Assembly (NCBI GenBank): GCA_032433595.1
Contig: JASWJB010000048.1
Span: 62,001-126,000, forward strand
Length of the DNA: 64,000 nt
Direction of reading: 5' to 3'
From: Conoideocrella luteorostrata
Taxonomy: Eukaryota > Ascomycota > Sordariomycetes > Hypocreales > Clavicipitaceae
Part shown: piece after piece, positions 37,076 through 48,146 of the stretch
How the letters are laid out: the number at the start of each line of letters is the position of its first letter
Position numbering within the stretch: the stretch's first letter is position 1
Notes under the pieces: generated by a model
Told to the model about the DNA's origin: nothing
What the model saw: the letters and a program-made list of their open reading frames with translations, nothing else
Databases searched by the model: none
Position numbers and translations under genes: made by a program

Positions 37076-38918
37076 ACCATATCTCGTCTTAATAAGTCAC
37101 TGACTCTGCAAAAAACTAGGACTATTATAACTGCTGTAACTACTATACCAATGTCCCGTCCACATGGTCTGAATCCTCCAAAAGTTAGTGATCCTAGAGC
37201 CCCACTCCCCAAACCAGCACCTTCTTTTCGGGCATCTATACTCCGTAGAATTAATCATATATACACGTTTCATCTATGCACGCGTCTCTTTGTTTCCCAC
37301 GAGAAAAAGGGGCTCCACCATGGTAAACAGTAGCTTTGTCCGGCTAGTTACTATTCTGCTTCTGAATTACTTGATCTAAAAGCTGCCATAAAAAGATTCC
37401 CTGATTATTCGTCACAAAACAGAGGGAAAATAAAGACAGATTACACTGGTAATTTTCATTTTCATGCATAAATATAAACTTTAGAATAATTGCTAATTCT
37501 TTACAGTGTGATATCTATCCAGTAAATGGCGTTGATGGCTTGCAACTGCACAACAGCCTGCACGACCGCCCCTGCAAACGCAACGGCAACACTCGGCTGT
37601 GCTTGACGCAGAAAATACCGGGGTATACTTACCAACGAACAAACCACGCCGACTCCGGCGCAGATCCTTGCCAAGACTCAAGAAAGGCAGCCAAGACGTT
37701 GGTGAAATCTTGACAGTTCCACGGATAATCGGGAAATGAAGCTCCGTCATGACAACTCAACAGCCCTGCCCTGTCCCCAACCTGATGTTGACTGGCGGGG
37801 TCGTCATCCGCAGATACTTACCAAGTGGGCGCCACAGACCCCAAACATACAAGGGAAGAAGATTCGTCGCGGGCATGGTTGGAAGCATAATGACTCCATA
37901 CCATTTATCCTCGCCCGACGCATCACGGCATTGCTGCCCGATCTACGGGGTGGCACATCTGGATAGCACTTCCGTCGCAGGCATCAGCGACCAATCGTCC
38001 TGCGTGTTCTGCCGCGAACACCACTCATCACCGTGCTCGGCCACCAAGAACAGAAACGCACTTGCAACGCATCGCGTGAGACGCGCTGTGATGACTTGTT
38101 TCGACGCCTTGGTCTGGTGAACAGCGATGCGTTGTTCAATCTCACCGAACCCAGATCCTCAGAGCCCTGTTCTGATTACGGCCTGTAAAGCTCGAAATGC
38201 CGACGGAACGGGAAGGCAGCGGACTCCAGTCCCCGGGCGTCGCAGCTCCGCCTGGCGTCCACTATATTTACCCCGTAACACTGCGCCCCTGTCGTGCTAT
38301 TTTTGTTCCGTTACGCTACAGAGTACGCAGCTTCTAGCTATGTATATATGTATGCAGCCACGGGCCTTGTCATTGCATGTCACTGATCATCCGCAATCCT
38401 CATGATGCGATCAGCCAGCTGATTGCTCTATATCTGCTCCTGTGGGTGGGTACCAGTCACGGGCCTTTTCTGTCTCCTAGGAACGGTCCTGTTCTTCATG
38501 GATTCCGCGGCATAGATACGCTTCCTCTACACAGGAGCTTTAAGTTAACAAATGCTATCGTAGAGCCAAGAGCTGCATTTCTCCTATGTAGATAACATAG
38601 GGAATATAAGGGCTAATTATTAGTAAAGAAGCCTTTTGTATTACTAAGACTAACATTATATTAATAGAATATATGCGTACTATAGCGCTATAAAAATGCT
38701 AAGCAAGCTGCCCCTTGCAGCTCGTGCTATTAGTTAGTGGTGACCTGACCGCTATTTGGCTTTAATCCAAGCTAAATACGAGATAGTCTATCTAAGAACA
38801 CAAAATGAGACATACTATCACTGAATAGAACGGCCTATAGAGTAGTCTTATTGCTAATTGTTTAAAGTCCGCTAAAGTGGCTATATTAACGCAGTAGTGG
38901 TTTTTGGTGTGTTACGTA
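37076..38918. other. gene-poor stretch
   Basis: Frames at 37736-38595 on the plus strand overlap each other and show no domain or leader; I do not call a gene. 38590-38900 is AT-rich. Confidence 0.4.
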
Positions 38919-39123
38919 GGGGAACACAGTGTGGTTAAAAGGGGTACTTGCGTTAGTAGTAGAATTAAATAGGAGTAACTCCGTACCTGCCGTACCCATC
39001 CGGGGGCGTCTTGCCCTGAAACTTGCGTTTTTAGTACCAATTTGTGTGGAAGCCTCTTTTGGCTCTGAGGAGGTTTTCGAAATACGGACCAGCCCCCTTC
39101 CCCTCACACCGGCCTGCTCCTCG
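38919..39123 (+). repeat. dispersed ~205-bp direct repeat, copy A
   Basis: It matches 44898-45106 in the same orientation. Shared blocks include AGGGGAACAC, TTTGTGTGGAAGCCTCTT, CGGACCAGCCCCCTTCCCCT and CGGCCTGCTCCTCGT. Similarity is strongest in the last ~90 bases and both copies stop at the same point, suggesting a defined element end. Confidence 0.8.
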
Positions 39124-39159
39124 TCAATAGATATGACGTCATTTGTTCATTTCCATATT

Positions 39160-39870
39160 TACGAGTTATCTTTCATACAGGATGCATTCCATATTTCATA
39201 TTCCGTAGGGACCCGTATGGAGTATGGAATATGGATAGAAAGCTTGAAGTCGAGCTTCACGCGAACACTCTGGAGTTTATTGTTCTTCCATGAGCTGTCG
39301 TTTGGAAGATCGGATTGACCGATTTCTTTGCTCTGATATTTGCCAAGGTCGCTCTTGCAAAAGACTTCTGCGAGGGTTTTGATGTATTTGGGATCAGCAC
39401 CATGAAGGAGCTGGTTGCTGCTGCCATGCTTCTCACACTTGGGCGGAATCTGATCGGCCTACCTTATGGCGCGCCAATAGTCCACTGTGGCTGACCATCA
39501 ACCTTGGCCTGCTCGACTATGGCACTAGGAAATGGACAGGCTGCTGGTTCAGTCTAGGTTGTTTTTGGAGGCTCATTATCCTGGCTTGATGTGCTGTACT
39601 TTTGGGGGGAGGGGGGGTTGGTAGGAGTTAGTGGTTCGCCGGGTAAAGGTTTACACAACCATGCAACAAGGGCGCTGGCGGCTATAATACCTGCAGCCCT
39701 TGCAGCAACGGCAATGACGACGATTTTACCGCGCCATTTCCCTCCGAGGATGTGGTTGTGACAGTAGTTACGGCCGTGATAGGTGGCACCGGGCCGTTTA
39801 TGGAGAAAGACGTCGGCGTGAACGCCCGGACCGCTGTTGAGCCATCTGCACTAGTGTTTGTAAGTAACAT
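39160..39870 (-). pseudogene. unknown gene relic with Thr/Pro-rich linker
   Basis: Minus-strand frames look coding though broken. There is a Ser/Thr/Pro-rich part (STAVRAFTPTSFSINGP, PITAVTTVTTTSSEGNG), a hydrophobic helix-like piece (GIIAASALVAWL) with a Pro-rich tail, then ACPFPSAIVEQAKVDGQPQW. In another frame follow IPPKCEKHGSSNQLL, YIKTLAEVFCKSDLGKYQ and SDLPNDSSWKNN. In-frame stops and at least one frame change separate the parts. It may be a remnant of a secreted or cell-surface protein; I cannot name the family. Confidence 0.35.
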
Positions 39871-40145
39871 CCGCGTAACTACTCCGTACAGGAAAAGATG
39901 GAGAAGGCGATGGTCAGACGGAAAAAAGAATGCAGTCGTTGCAACAACTGTGGACTACCATCTTGGGGGAAGTAGTAGCCAATAACGTGGCTTGATCAGA
40001 TCAGAAGGTGAGTAGATTAAAACAAGTATGTATACGCTTGAATTCATGAGCAATGAACACTATTCCCTCATTAAACTTATCCGCTGACATTTTTTCATCA
40101 AACCGCGGAATGTTTACATGATAGTGGAAGAAATTTTACTTGGTT
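39871..40145. other. intergenic
   Basis: Region downstream of the NB-ARC gene; contains a TACTCCGTA motif at 39880. Nothing else recognised. Confidence 0.4.
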
Positions 40146-43100
40146 TCAACTACGTTTATAACCTCGAAAGATATCGCGAAGTTTTCGACACTCCCCAGAT
40201 ACTTTCTCGCGAAAGTGTTGCTTGGCGATTGAGGTTACTCGCGAATGTGAATCACGACCAGTTTCAATGGTTTCAACAAGGTTCAAACGGTCTCTAGCTG
40301 CAATAGTATGGTAGTGCTCGCTGCCAAGAATTTGCGTCCTCTTCTCTAGCACCTCCTTTTCATCTGTACCGCTTGGTCTAATTTGCCTTGGTCGCTAAGT
40401 GTAATTGCAAGATTATTCATCGCTAATATTGTATGTGGATGCTCGTCGCCAAGAATCCGCTTCCTCTTCTCTAGCACCTCCTTATGCATCTGTGTCACTT
40501 CGTCTAATTTGCCTTGGTCACTAAGTGTAATTGCAAGATTGCTCATTGCCGATATTGTATCTGGATGCTCGTCGCCAAGAATCCGCTTCATCTTCTCTAG
40601 CACCTCGTTAAACATCTGTGCCGCTTCGTCTAATTTGCCTTGGTTACTGAGTGGAATTGCAAGATTGCTCATTGCCGATATTGTATCTGGATGCTCGTCT
40701 CCAAGAATCCGCTTCCTCTTCTCTAGCACCTCGTTAAACATCTGTGCCGCTTCGTCTAATTTGCCTTGGTTACTAAGTGTATTTGCAAGATTGCTCATTG
40801 CCAATATTGTATCTGGATGCTCGTCGCCAAGAATCCGCTTCATCTTCTCTAGCACCTCCTTTTTCATCTGTGCCGCTTGGATTAATTTGCCTTGTTTACT
40901 GAGTGTAGTTGAAAGATTGCTCATTGCCAATATTGTATCTAGATGCTCGTCGCCAAGAACCCGCTTCCTCTTCTCTAGCACCTCCTTTTGCATCTGTGCA
41001 GCTTCGTCTAATTTGCCTTGGCCGCCGAGTGTATTTGCAAGATTGCCCATTGCCAATATTGTACTTGGATGCTCGTCGCCAAGAATCCGCTTCCTCTTCT
41101 CTAGCACCTCCTTTTTCATCTGTGCCGCTTGGATTAATTTGCCTTGTTTACTGAGTGTAATTGCAAGGTTGCTCATTGCCGATATTGTATCTAGATGCTC
41201 GTCGCCAAGAATCCGCTTCCTCTTCTCTAGCACCTCCTTTTGCATCTGTGCAGCTTCGTCTAATTTGCCTTGGCCGCCGAGTGTAATTGCAAGATTGCCC
41301 ATTGCCGATATTGTATCCGGATGCTCGTCGCCAAGAATCCGCTTCCTCTTCTCTAGCACCTCACTCTCTGCTAATTCGGCTTCTTGCCACCGGCCAATAT
41401 CATCGAAGAAAAAGAAAAAACTCTCCACAGTGTCAAGAGAAGGAATCTTCGTGTCAAAATCTGATAGCTTCGTGAATATCTTGAGATTTTCTGCCACATG
41501 TGAAGCAATGCGTAGCTTTAGCGTAGGCTCCGTAGATGAATAGCTCATAGCTTCAATATTGTTACGAAGCAACTGTGACGCTGCGAGCCAAAACTGATAT
41601 GCTTTTTGACCTTGTAGTCGATCGTAGCCCCAAGCATGAACAAGACGGTGAACTGAGTAAGAGACACGCCCCATCTCATAATGACAAAGGGAATATTTTT
41701 GCAGTATCTGAAAACAGTCTTCCAAGTAGGATATATTATCCATCCTATTTTGAAATCCCAGAAGTGACGTCCACGATGGAACCTCTGTTGCATCTAAATC
41801 GTTATTGAAGCCAAACAGCTCTGGAAAGACGTCTTCATAATGAATAAATGATAGCAATGTCAGAAGACGACATGCGTCCGGGCTTCTCTCAGACACTGCA
41901 TCGTAGGATGTTTCCCAAACTGCCATAACGCTATGGGAATAGTTCATTTCGTTTTCATCTGGCATCTTCGAAAGCAAAACTTCCCGCTGCCGACGAAAAT
42001 CATCCAGGTATGCTCGCAGATTAGACGAGAGCCGCGGAGTCTGCGAGATGTAGCTTCCTGCCATGCTAACCGCCAGAGCAAGATTACCTAGCTCTTTCAC
42101 AATACGCCCGGCTTCGTCTGTGGCATCCTGTGATGGCTCTATCTCGGCGCATCTTAAGAAGAGCTCGACGCTTTGCGGCTCTTTAAGCTCGCTGACCAAG
42201 ACCCCGTTAAATGTTGACATTCTTTGTGCAATTCTTGATCGGCTTGTAATAACAATGTGCACATTGGGGGATCGCGGAAAATATTGTCGCAGTGCCACAT
42301 AGTGTTTGTCCTTTTCGTCCAAGTAATCAGCGCCGTCAAAGATAAAGAGAAATCTCCCATTATTTCTTGTAAACCAAAGCAGGACTTCTCTTTTCACATC
42401 TTCAGGGTCAAGTTCAATAGATGAGAAATGAATCTTTGGAAGCTGGTGGTATATGGCTAAGAAGTCCCTGTCAACTGTGGTGGGCTGGTCACCTCGGATC
42501 CAGAACGAAGCTTGGTACTCTTTTCGGTAGTGCGAAAGATAACTTCGAGCTAGTTGCGACTTTCCCGCTCCTCCCATGCCCCATACGCCTACCTTCCTTA
42601 CTTGGCCCTGTTGATTTACGTCAAGGGGTCGTACAAATTGGTCTCTTATACTCTGAAGGAGGTCTGGTCGTTGAACAAATACCTTTACTGGCGCAATTGA
42701 GTCGTCCAAGGGATAGCTTGGTATATAGTGTTCTACTGCATCAGCGATGGTTGTTTAGTATTTCTAAGCAGGCTAGAAACAAATTGAATACAAAATCAAG
42801 AGCTTCCCGACTAACCGTGTGTACCAGACTTTAGAGCCTCCTCAACCTCGATATTAATGGTTCCCAGCACAAGCTCACAATGAGAATCGTGGGAATCAAA
42901 CTTGCAAATAGAACTGTGATCCGCATCAATGCCGATCTGTTTCTCATGCCGACCGGAGAGGTTTAATGTTGCGGATTTCTTATCCACGATCTATCCCAGG
43001 TTAGCAAGATGCAAACTTTAAATAACGTAATACAACGCACAGTGCCCGTCTTGCCGAAGCTCCCTCCCTCAAAGAAGCTTACAACCTGAATGCCATCATA

Positions 43101-43837
43101 CAGAGAGCGAGATTGTTCAGAACGTGTGGTTGCTTGGGCTGAGTCACGTTTTAATGCATCTAGAAGGTCGTTCCTCAGCCCTGCCAACCCCGCTCGAGCA
43201 ATTTTAGCAATCACGTCCCCGATACTGGCAAAGTTTCCCCCCTGATGTGGAGTGGCGAAGAAGATAAGAAGGCGTGTTGATTCAACAATGAATCTGTATG
43301 TTGTATCCAACGTAGCCGTGACGAGCGCCTTCGGAGAGTCAGCGCTGTTTGCTTCCCTGGGTTCAATCACTCACTTCTTTAACGACAAGTCCGCCGAGAC
43401 TATGGCATATAAAGGCGAGCGGCCTCTCGGCGGCATCCTAGCTCGATCAGATTGAGCCACTTCTTATACGATCAAGTGCTTGGGATATTATTACCTTCCG
43501 CTTTAATTTGAGCCACTGCAACAAGTTATTCGCGTGGTCACTGAGCCTCATGCTCGATGCGCCTACAGCGGGGCTTGAGTTATATTCGAAAAGCATTACG
43601 CGAGACGGTCTCGAGAGGGCCTTGGGGAGGAAATCCCTTAGCCAAAGCTTATCGGCTTTGGTCCAAGTTTTCCAAGCATGACGTTCGCTATTTTTGAAGT
43701 TGAGGCCGTGGACTGCAATAATGCTAAGGGGCAGGATGCGTTAGCGCTATATAACTTGAAAATCAATGTACATACTCTAGCTCTGGCTCGCGAGGCGGCT
43801 GGTCGTCACCTGCGCTGTCGAAAAGAAGATGGAGCAT
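40146..43837 (-). pseudogene. NLR: alpha/beta-hydrolase - NB-ARC - TPR array, 3' frameshift
   Basis: Six exons read cleanly: 43776-43837, 43495-43723, 43375-43437, 43041-43328, 42825-42990, and 42735 to the end. Every junction keeps phase with good donors (GTATGT, GTAATA, GTGAGT, GTGCGT, GTACAC). The N-terminal hydrolase domain has IIAVHGLN, YNSSP, nucleophile CHSLGG and FFATPHQGGN, then IVDKKSATLNL. NB-ARC: P-loop VWGMGGAGKSQLA, Walker B RFLFIFDGAD and IVITSRSR. The C-terminus is eight nearly identical 42-residue kinesin-light-chain-type TPRs plus a ninth diverged unit. At 40357-40360 an A run is four long (minus strand) where sister repeats have five; this single-base loss sends the frame to a TAG after QMKRRC, removing the last ~67 residues that remain readable to 40146. 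It may be a true allele, a truncated but functional NLR, or a sequencing error. The family acts in fungal non-self recognition. Confidence 0.88.
40346..41362 (-). repeat. eight-unit 126-bp TPR tandem array
   Basis: The anchor CTAGCACCTC (plus strand) recurs at 40346, 40471, 40597 and onward every 126 bases to about 41353. The first interval is 125 because of the frameshift deletion. Units are nearly identical apart from a few variable codons around positions such as GGQGKLDEAAQMQ, SKQGKLIQAAQMK and SNQGKLDEAAQMF. Confidence 0.92.
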
Positions 43838-44897
43838 AGTTACTCCGTAATTGACTGAGAACTGAGCGAAAGCGGGGCTATTGTGGTCTTGCGGTTTCGG
43901 CAGGCAGCACCTATCGTAAGCCTGTTACGTGATTGCGTGTAAAATACGGAGCAGATCTGCAGATAACGTTGCGGATAACGTTGCGGACTGGACCAAGAAG
44001 CAGAAATATGGTAAAGAAAACGTTGGCGGAAGTTGGGGAGAAACGGCATTCAGCGAGGCCCAACGACAGTCCCAATCTCGGTGTCATGTCCTGAGGCATC
44101 CAGCTTTGCAGACAACGTGCATGAGCTGACTACATAGCAATTCGTAGTTTGAGGTGCTGACGGGTGTCATTTGGCGGTCTGGTTGGCTGTTTAGCGAACT
44201 AGCGAATGCGAAACTTGTGGGTGGCGCCAAGAGTGCTTCCAATCAACTGTGAGCGGCACGTAAATATCAAGTTGGCGACGGGCCGATTTAAGCGCTCAAG
44301 AAGCATCATTGCTGCAACGCCTATTCCGTAAATTGATTGCCGGTTCTCACCGATCCTGACAAATCGCCACCACCAGGTTAAGACATGTTGTATCAATAGA
44401 CACCCCTCTGGCACCGTATTACAGATAAATCAACTCTGTAGCGGACAGGAGCTCGGAGGCGCGCGAGCTTACTGCGTACTTTTTAAGCTATCGATCTAGG
44501 ACATCGAATGACCAACATTCAATAGTTGTCTCTATGGGACTGCACCCGCACAGTCGCCTCGTGCAGCTTGGTCTTTCTTATCAAGATCGGTAGCAATTTA
44601 GTATTTCCATAGAGGGTTATGGTCGTGAATTGGGTCAGTCCACTCCTCGCAGTGTGCTAATAGGCAACGGGTCCCTTACAACTTGGTCCATTCTGTACCA
44701 GGTATTTGAGTTCTGTTGGTTCCTGCCGCTACGCAACTACAACATATGCTAGTAGGTTCTTGGTACTCCGTACAGTGATCCCGATCGTCAGGTCTAGTCA
44801 ATAGACTCAACGGCCGGTAGAATCTACTAGGCAAGATTAGGATTCCGCTACACGACAAGTTCGGATGATTTTTAGGTTGCGGGGCATTGACTGATAG
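43838..44897. other. intergenic, promoter side of NB-ARC gene
   Basis: No gene seen. TACTCCGTA motifs at 43841 (four bases from the NB-ARC start codon) and 44764; a 12-bp duplication GATAACGTTGCG at 43963-43986. Confidence 0.4.
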
Positions 44898-45106
44898 GGG
44901 AACACGGGGTCAAGAATAGCGGTACCCGCGTTAGCAGTAGAATTGACAGAAGTACTCCGTACTCCGTACCCGTCAAACCCATCCCAGGGGCGTGATGTCC
45001 AGAACTTGCCTTTTTTCTACTGATTTGTGTGGAAGCCTCTTATAGCTCCAAGGAGTTTTTCGAAATGCGGACCAGCCCCCTTCCCCTCACGCCGGCCTGC
45101 TCCTCG
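44898..45106 (+). repeat. dispersed ~205-bp direct repeat, copy B
   Basis: Partner of 38919-39123, same orientation; see that entry. It contains two overlapping TACTCCGTA motifs at 44953 and 44959. Confidence 0.8.
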
Positions 45107-46412
45107 TTTCCCGAGCCTCCTGGGTACATCCCGGCACCATTAGCCCTATCATGGTGGGTACCTCTGTGCTGTGAACGATTGAATGTCTTCAAGAAACAAG
45201 CTGGCTTGGCGGTCTCTCTACTTGCACACCGCCGCAATGTCACGCTTCTAGATTTGCGGGCGCATCTGCGGGAACAAAGAACCCTTCACGGCAGCGGAAG
45301 CAGCGCAGGTCAGAATGCATGCTCTGATTAATTCACAGCTAATGCTATTTTGCAGGGCATTCTAATTCAGCGATGCTGCCCAAGCACATTGCTACGTTCC
45401 CACCGCGGCCGAAAACCTTTTCTTTTTTGCACAGCCGATGCTGTTTCCAGCTTACTCCGCACCGTAGCACGACATTTTGAAGTCGAGCCCGCACCTTGCG
45501 CAACTCTCAGGGCCGCCCCCGGCGGTCGGGTTTTTCGCCGTCCGAATTCCCTGCAGCGTGGGATGAGCACGGAAGATGGTCCAAATCCAAAAAAGCTGCC
45601 CATTTCTGCGTCGGTGCAGGGCACCCAGAATTCGACTTCACAAAATCACCAATATTTTAGTGGTCACCGAACCTGGATTTCACTGTACGGCCTGATTGCT
45701 CCCAAGACTAACCATCTTGTTTCCACGAATATCCAATCATCGTTGACTCCACCAAAGCGCTCCCGGACGTTGAATTATTCTTGTTCCAGATCAACAATAC
45801 CCATCACAAAACGAGGAAGCGTGTAAAACGGGCAGAGGTCCAGGAGACTAAAAGGGCACTGGAAGTGCTTCAGTTACGTTAGTTCCTGCTTCATCTACCG
45901 AGGCTAGAGTAGCAAATACACTAGATTAAATGCTTCTTAAACTTAGAATGCGTCCTAATTGCGAGTAGTTCAGCAATAGATCGATGGCGTGTAGCAGACC
46001 GCAATTACAACGAAAGCTACGACTGATTGCATTAAGTCTGGTCAAGCAGCCTTACATAAAGGCCGTCAAGAGATTGTTAAACTTTATTTGGAATAGAGAA
46101 CATCTTCTTCACAGCGCAATGTTGTGAACTTGATGCGATACATCAGCAGGTATCTGTCTCATATTTTCTTTATTGACCATCGAGGATACCTTGCACAACT
46201 TTATCGCAACAAAGAGCCCAAGCAAAGAGATCTGCATCATTGGCCACCAACCAAGCCAAGCTCCCCAACGATAACCATGATCACATGAAATGTCCAACCC
46301 GTTATACACGTCCTCCAAACAATAGAAACAAGCGCGAAGCCTCAACATATGAACCGATAGATGAAGCACCGTAATCTTGTAACATTTATAGCAGAGATCC
46401 ACGTTCGAGGAC
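45107..46412. other. gene-poor stretch
   Basis: Open frames at 45350-45826 (plus) and 46109-46420 (minus) lack a recognisable family or splice logic and are not called. Confidence 0.35.
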
Positions 46413-46790
46413 GTCGCCAAAGGGATTATTTATATCAGCAGGGACCGCAAAATTAGCTGGCACTTCCCCCCTGCTCTGACCATCGGCTCGGCTCGCCCCA
46501 TCATATCGAGGACACCATGCATGTACGAGGATGGTCAAAAGGAGAGCCACCAGTTGTTAGTGGTGCCCAGATGTTTTGGCATGGTGAAGAGCAAGTGCCA
46601 ACGAGCCATAAACAACGGCTGCACCATCCGGGGCAGCTTGACGGTTCATGGAAAAATAAATGTAGGTAACTATATTTAGCTGGCCACGGGCCAGATCAGC
46701 AATAGTCCCTAAAACACCATTCGCAAGCTGAGCGGCCCAACAAGCCCAGCTTGCTGGGGCGAAGTCAGTTTGGTACTGCTCAGTACGCAC
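46413..46790 (-). pseudogene. possible decayed membrane-protein gene
   Basis: One frame runs from 46790 through LANGVLGTIADLARGQLNIV and LALALHHAKTSGHH, a TAA, then QLVALLLTILVHAWCPRYDG to about 46413. The continuity across a single stop and the hydrophobic segments suggest a degraded coding region. No family recognised; it may be chance. Confidence 0.25.
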
Positions 46791-47050
46791 AAAAGATTAA
46801 AGAAAATCTAATAGCTATATTGGGGGCTCACTAGTCATGCCCAAGAAATTTCACAAAAAATTTAATGCGATGAATTCATGCGATAAAGGCTCTTAATGCA
46901 TAAATCAGACTTTGGGGAAGCCATGCAACTTGTATGTAGTCTGCTACGATTTATCCTCCTTATTTCTGTATATATTTAGAATAGCATGCGACCAAGTGAG
47001 AATTGAAATAGCCTTGCATCCTTCTTCATGCTTGCTTATTAAAGTACAAT

Positions 47051-48146
47051 ATGTTTTTCCTCTGCGTCTTCTCTGCGGCTGCGATTGTCGCAGCCGCTCA
47101 CTTCAACACAACTGGAGGCTATGGCACGCGAGCTACTCAAGAGCTTTTAAAGGTCCATAAAGAACTAGCAGCGCCTTATGAAAGCCTTGATCGCCGTGAT
47201 TACCAGTTTAATGCAGCGGCTTTTGATTGCTTTCTTGACATCTCGCCTAAGAATATCGACGTATATATGCACGTTATTATGGAAGATAATAACTCATCAC
47301 AATATGATGTATGTTGTTTGTATAAATACATATATTTCCTTCTTAAAATTCATACTAACACAATATTCCTTAGGAAAACGTCCCTACTAACCAAATTAAC
47401 ATGCTAAACGATAGTTTTCGGTTATCTTATTTTTCGCTTACATTACAACATCCTCCATCATATGTCAAGAATTCATCATTTGCCACGATGGGCACTGGGT
47501 TTACCCACTGCGCCAGGAACAAAAAGATCCAGCAGCAGCGGCCAATGCCGAATACCCCCAGTATCCAGCTATATAAGGCGCCTATTGGCCAGAGTCACCT
47601 AACGAGCCCCTGACATCATGGCTATTTCTTCAAAACGAGTTATGGATGAAACAGGCACTCCATGTAGGGAATGAACCCCTGATTAACCTGTATTATCTTC
47701 AAGGCCTGCCCGATAATGCGGTGGGTAGAGCGCGATTTCCAGACGGCTTGAAGGAATTAAATGGTCTCCAGCTGGATGGATGTTTGCTACGCTTTGCTAC
47801 ACTTACGGATTACCCAACTACGTTAACGCATGAATTTGGCCACTGGCTGGGCCTAATGCATATCTTTCAAGGCGATAGTTGCGATAGCCCGGGAGACTTT
47901 ATTGCTGACACACCGGCCGAGTATAGGTCTAAGCCCGATCGCTACGCATGCGATAGGCCCGGTAATACTTGCCCTGATCAAGATGGTAACGACCCTACGA
48001 ATAACTATGTGAGATATGGCTTGAAGTACATTACTTCACCGTTATATATTAAGACTTATAGATGGGAGTTATTGCTAATACTGATCAGTAACTCATGCCG
48101 GACTGAGTTTACTAGCGGGCAACTAAGGCGCATGCATCATCTCTAG
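47051..48146 (+). pseudogene. M43B (pappalysin-type) metalloprotease, frame-disrupted
   Basis: Relic of a secreted zinc metalloprotease of the fungal cytophagalysin-like class. Exon 1 (47051-47308) has a leader (MFFLCVFSAAAIVAAAHF) and HKELAAPYESL...IDVYMHVI; intron 47309-47373 (GTATGT...TTAG) joins NQINMLNDSFR. Between ~47440 and 47646 the sequence loses family resemblance and the frame shifts; after it come MKQALHVG...LNLYYLQG-like strands, the zinc motif HEFGHWLGLMH (47829-47861) and DSCDSPGDFIADTPAE. Near the C-terminus, a 53-bp GTGAGA...TATAG intron (48009-48061) would restore the Met-turn as NYMGVIANTD, but the conserved SCRTEFTSGQLRRM then lies in another frame. So at least two frame lesions exist. 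The catalytic core is intact, so decay looks recent. Confidence 0.72.

Noticed and set aside
37493..38595. Cluster of overlapping open frames on both strands
   Set aside because: Balanced on both strands, no family features; ordinary chance frames in GC-neutral DNA.
40383..41543. 386-codon open frame opposite the TPR array
   Set aside because: It is the antisense shadow of the 126-bp repeats; the open frame follows from the repeat unit length being divisible by three.
38919..45106. LTR retrotransposon with the direct repeats as LTRs
   Set aside because: No gag/pol, primer-binding site or polypurine tract, and the interior is an ordinary intron-containing NLR gene.
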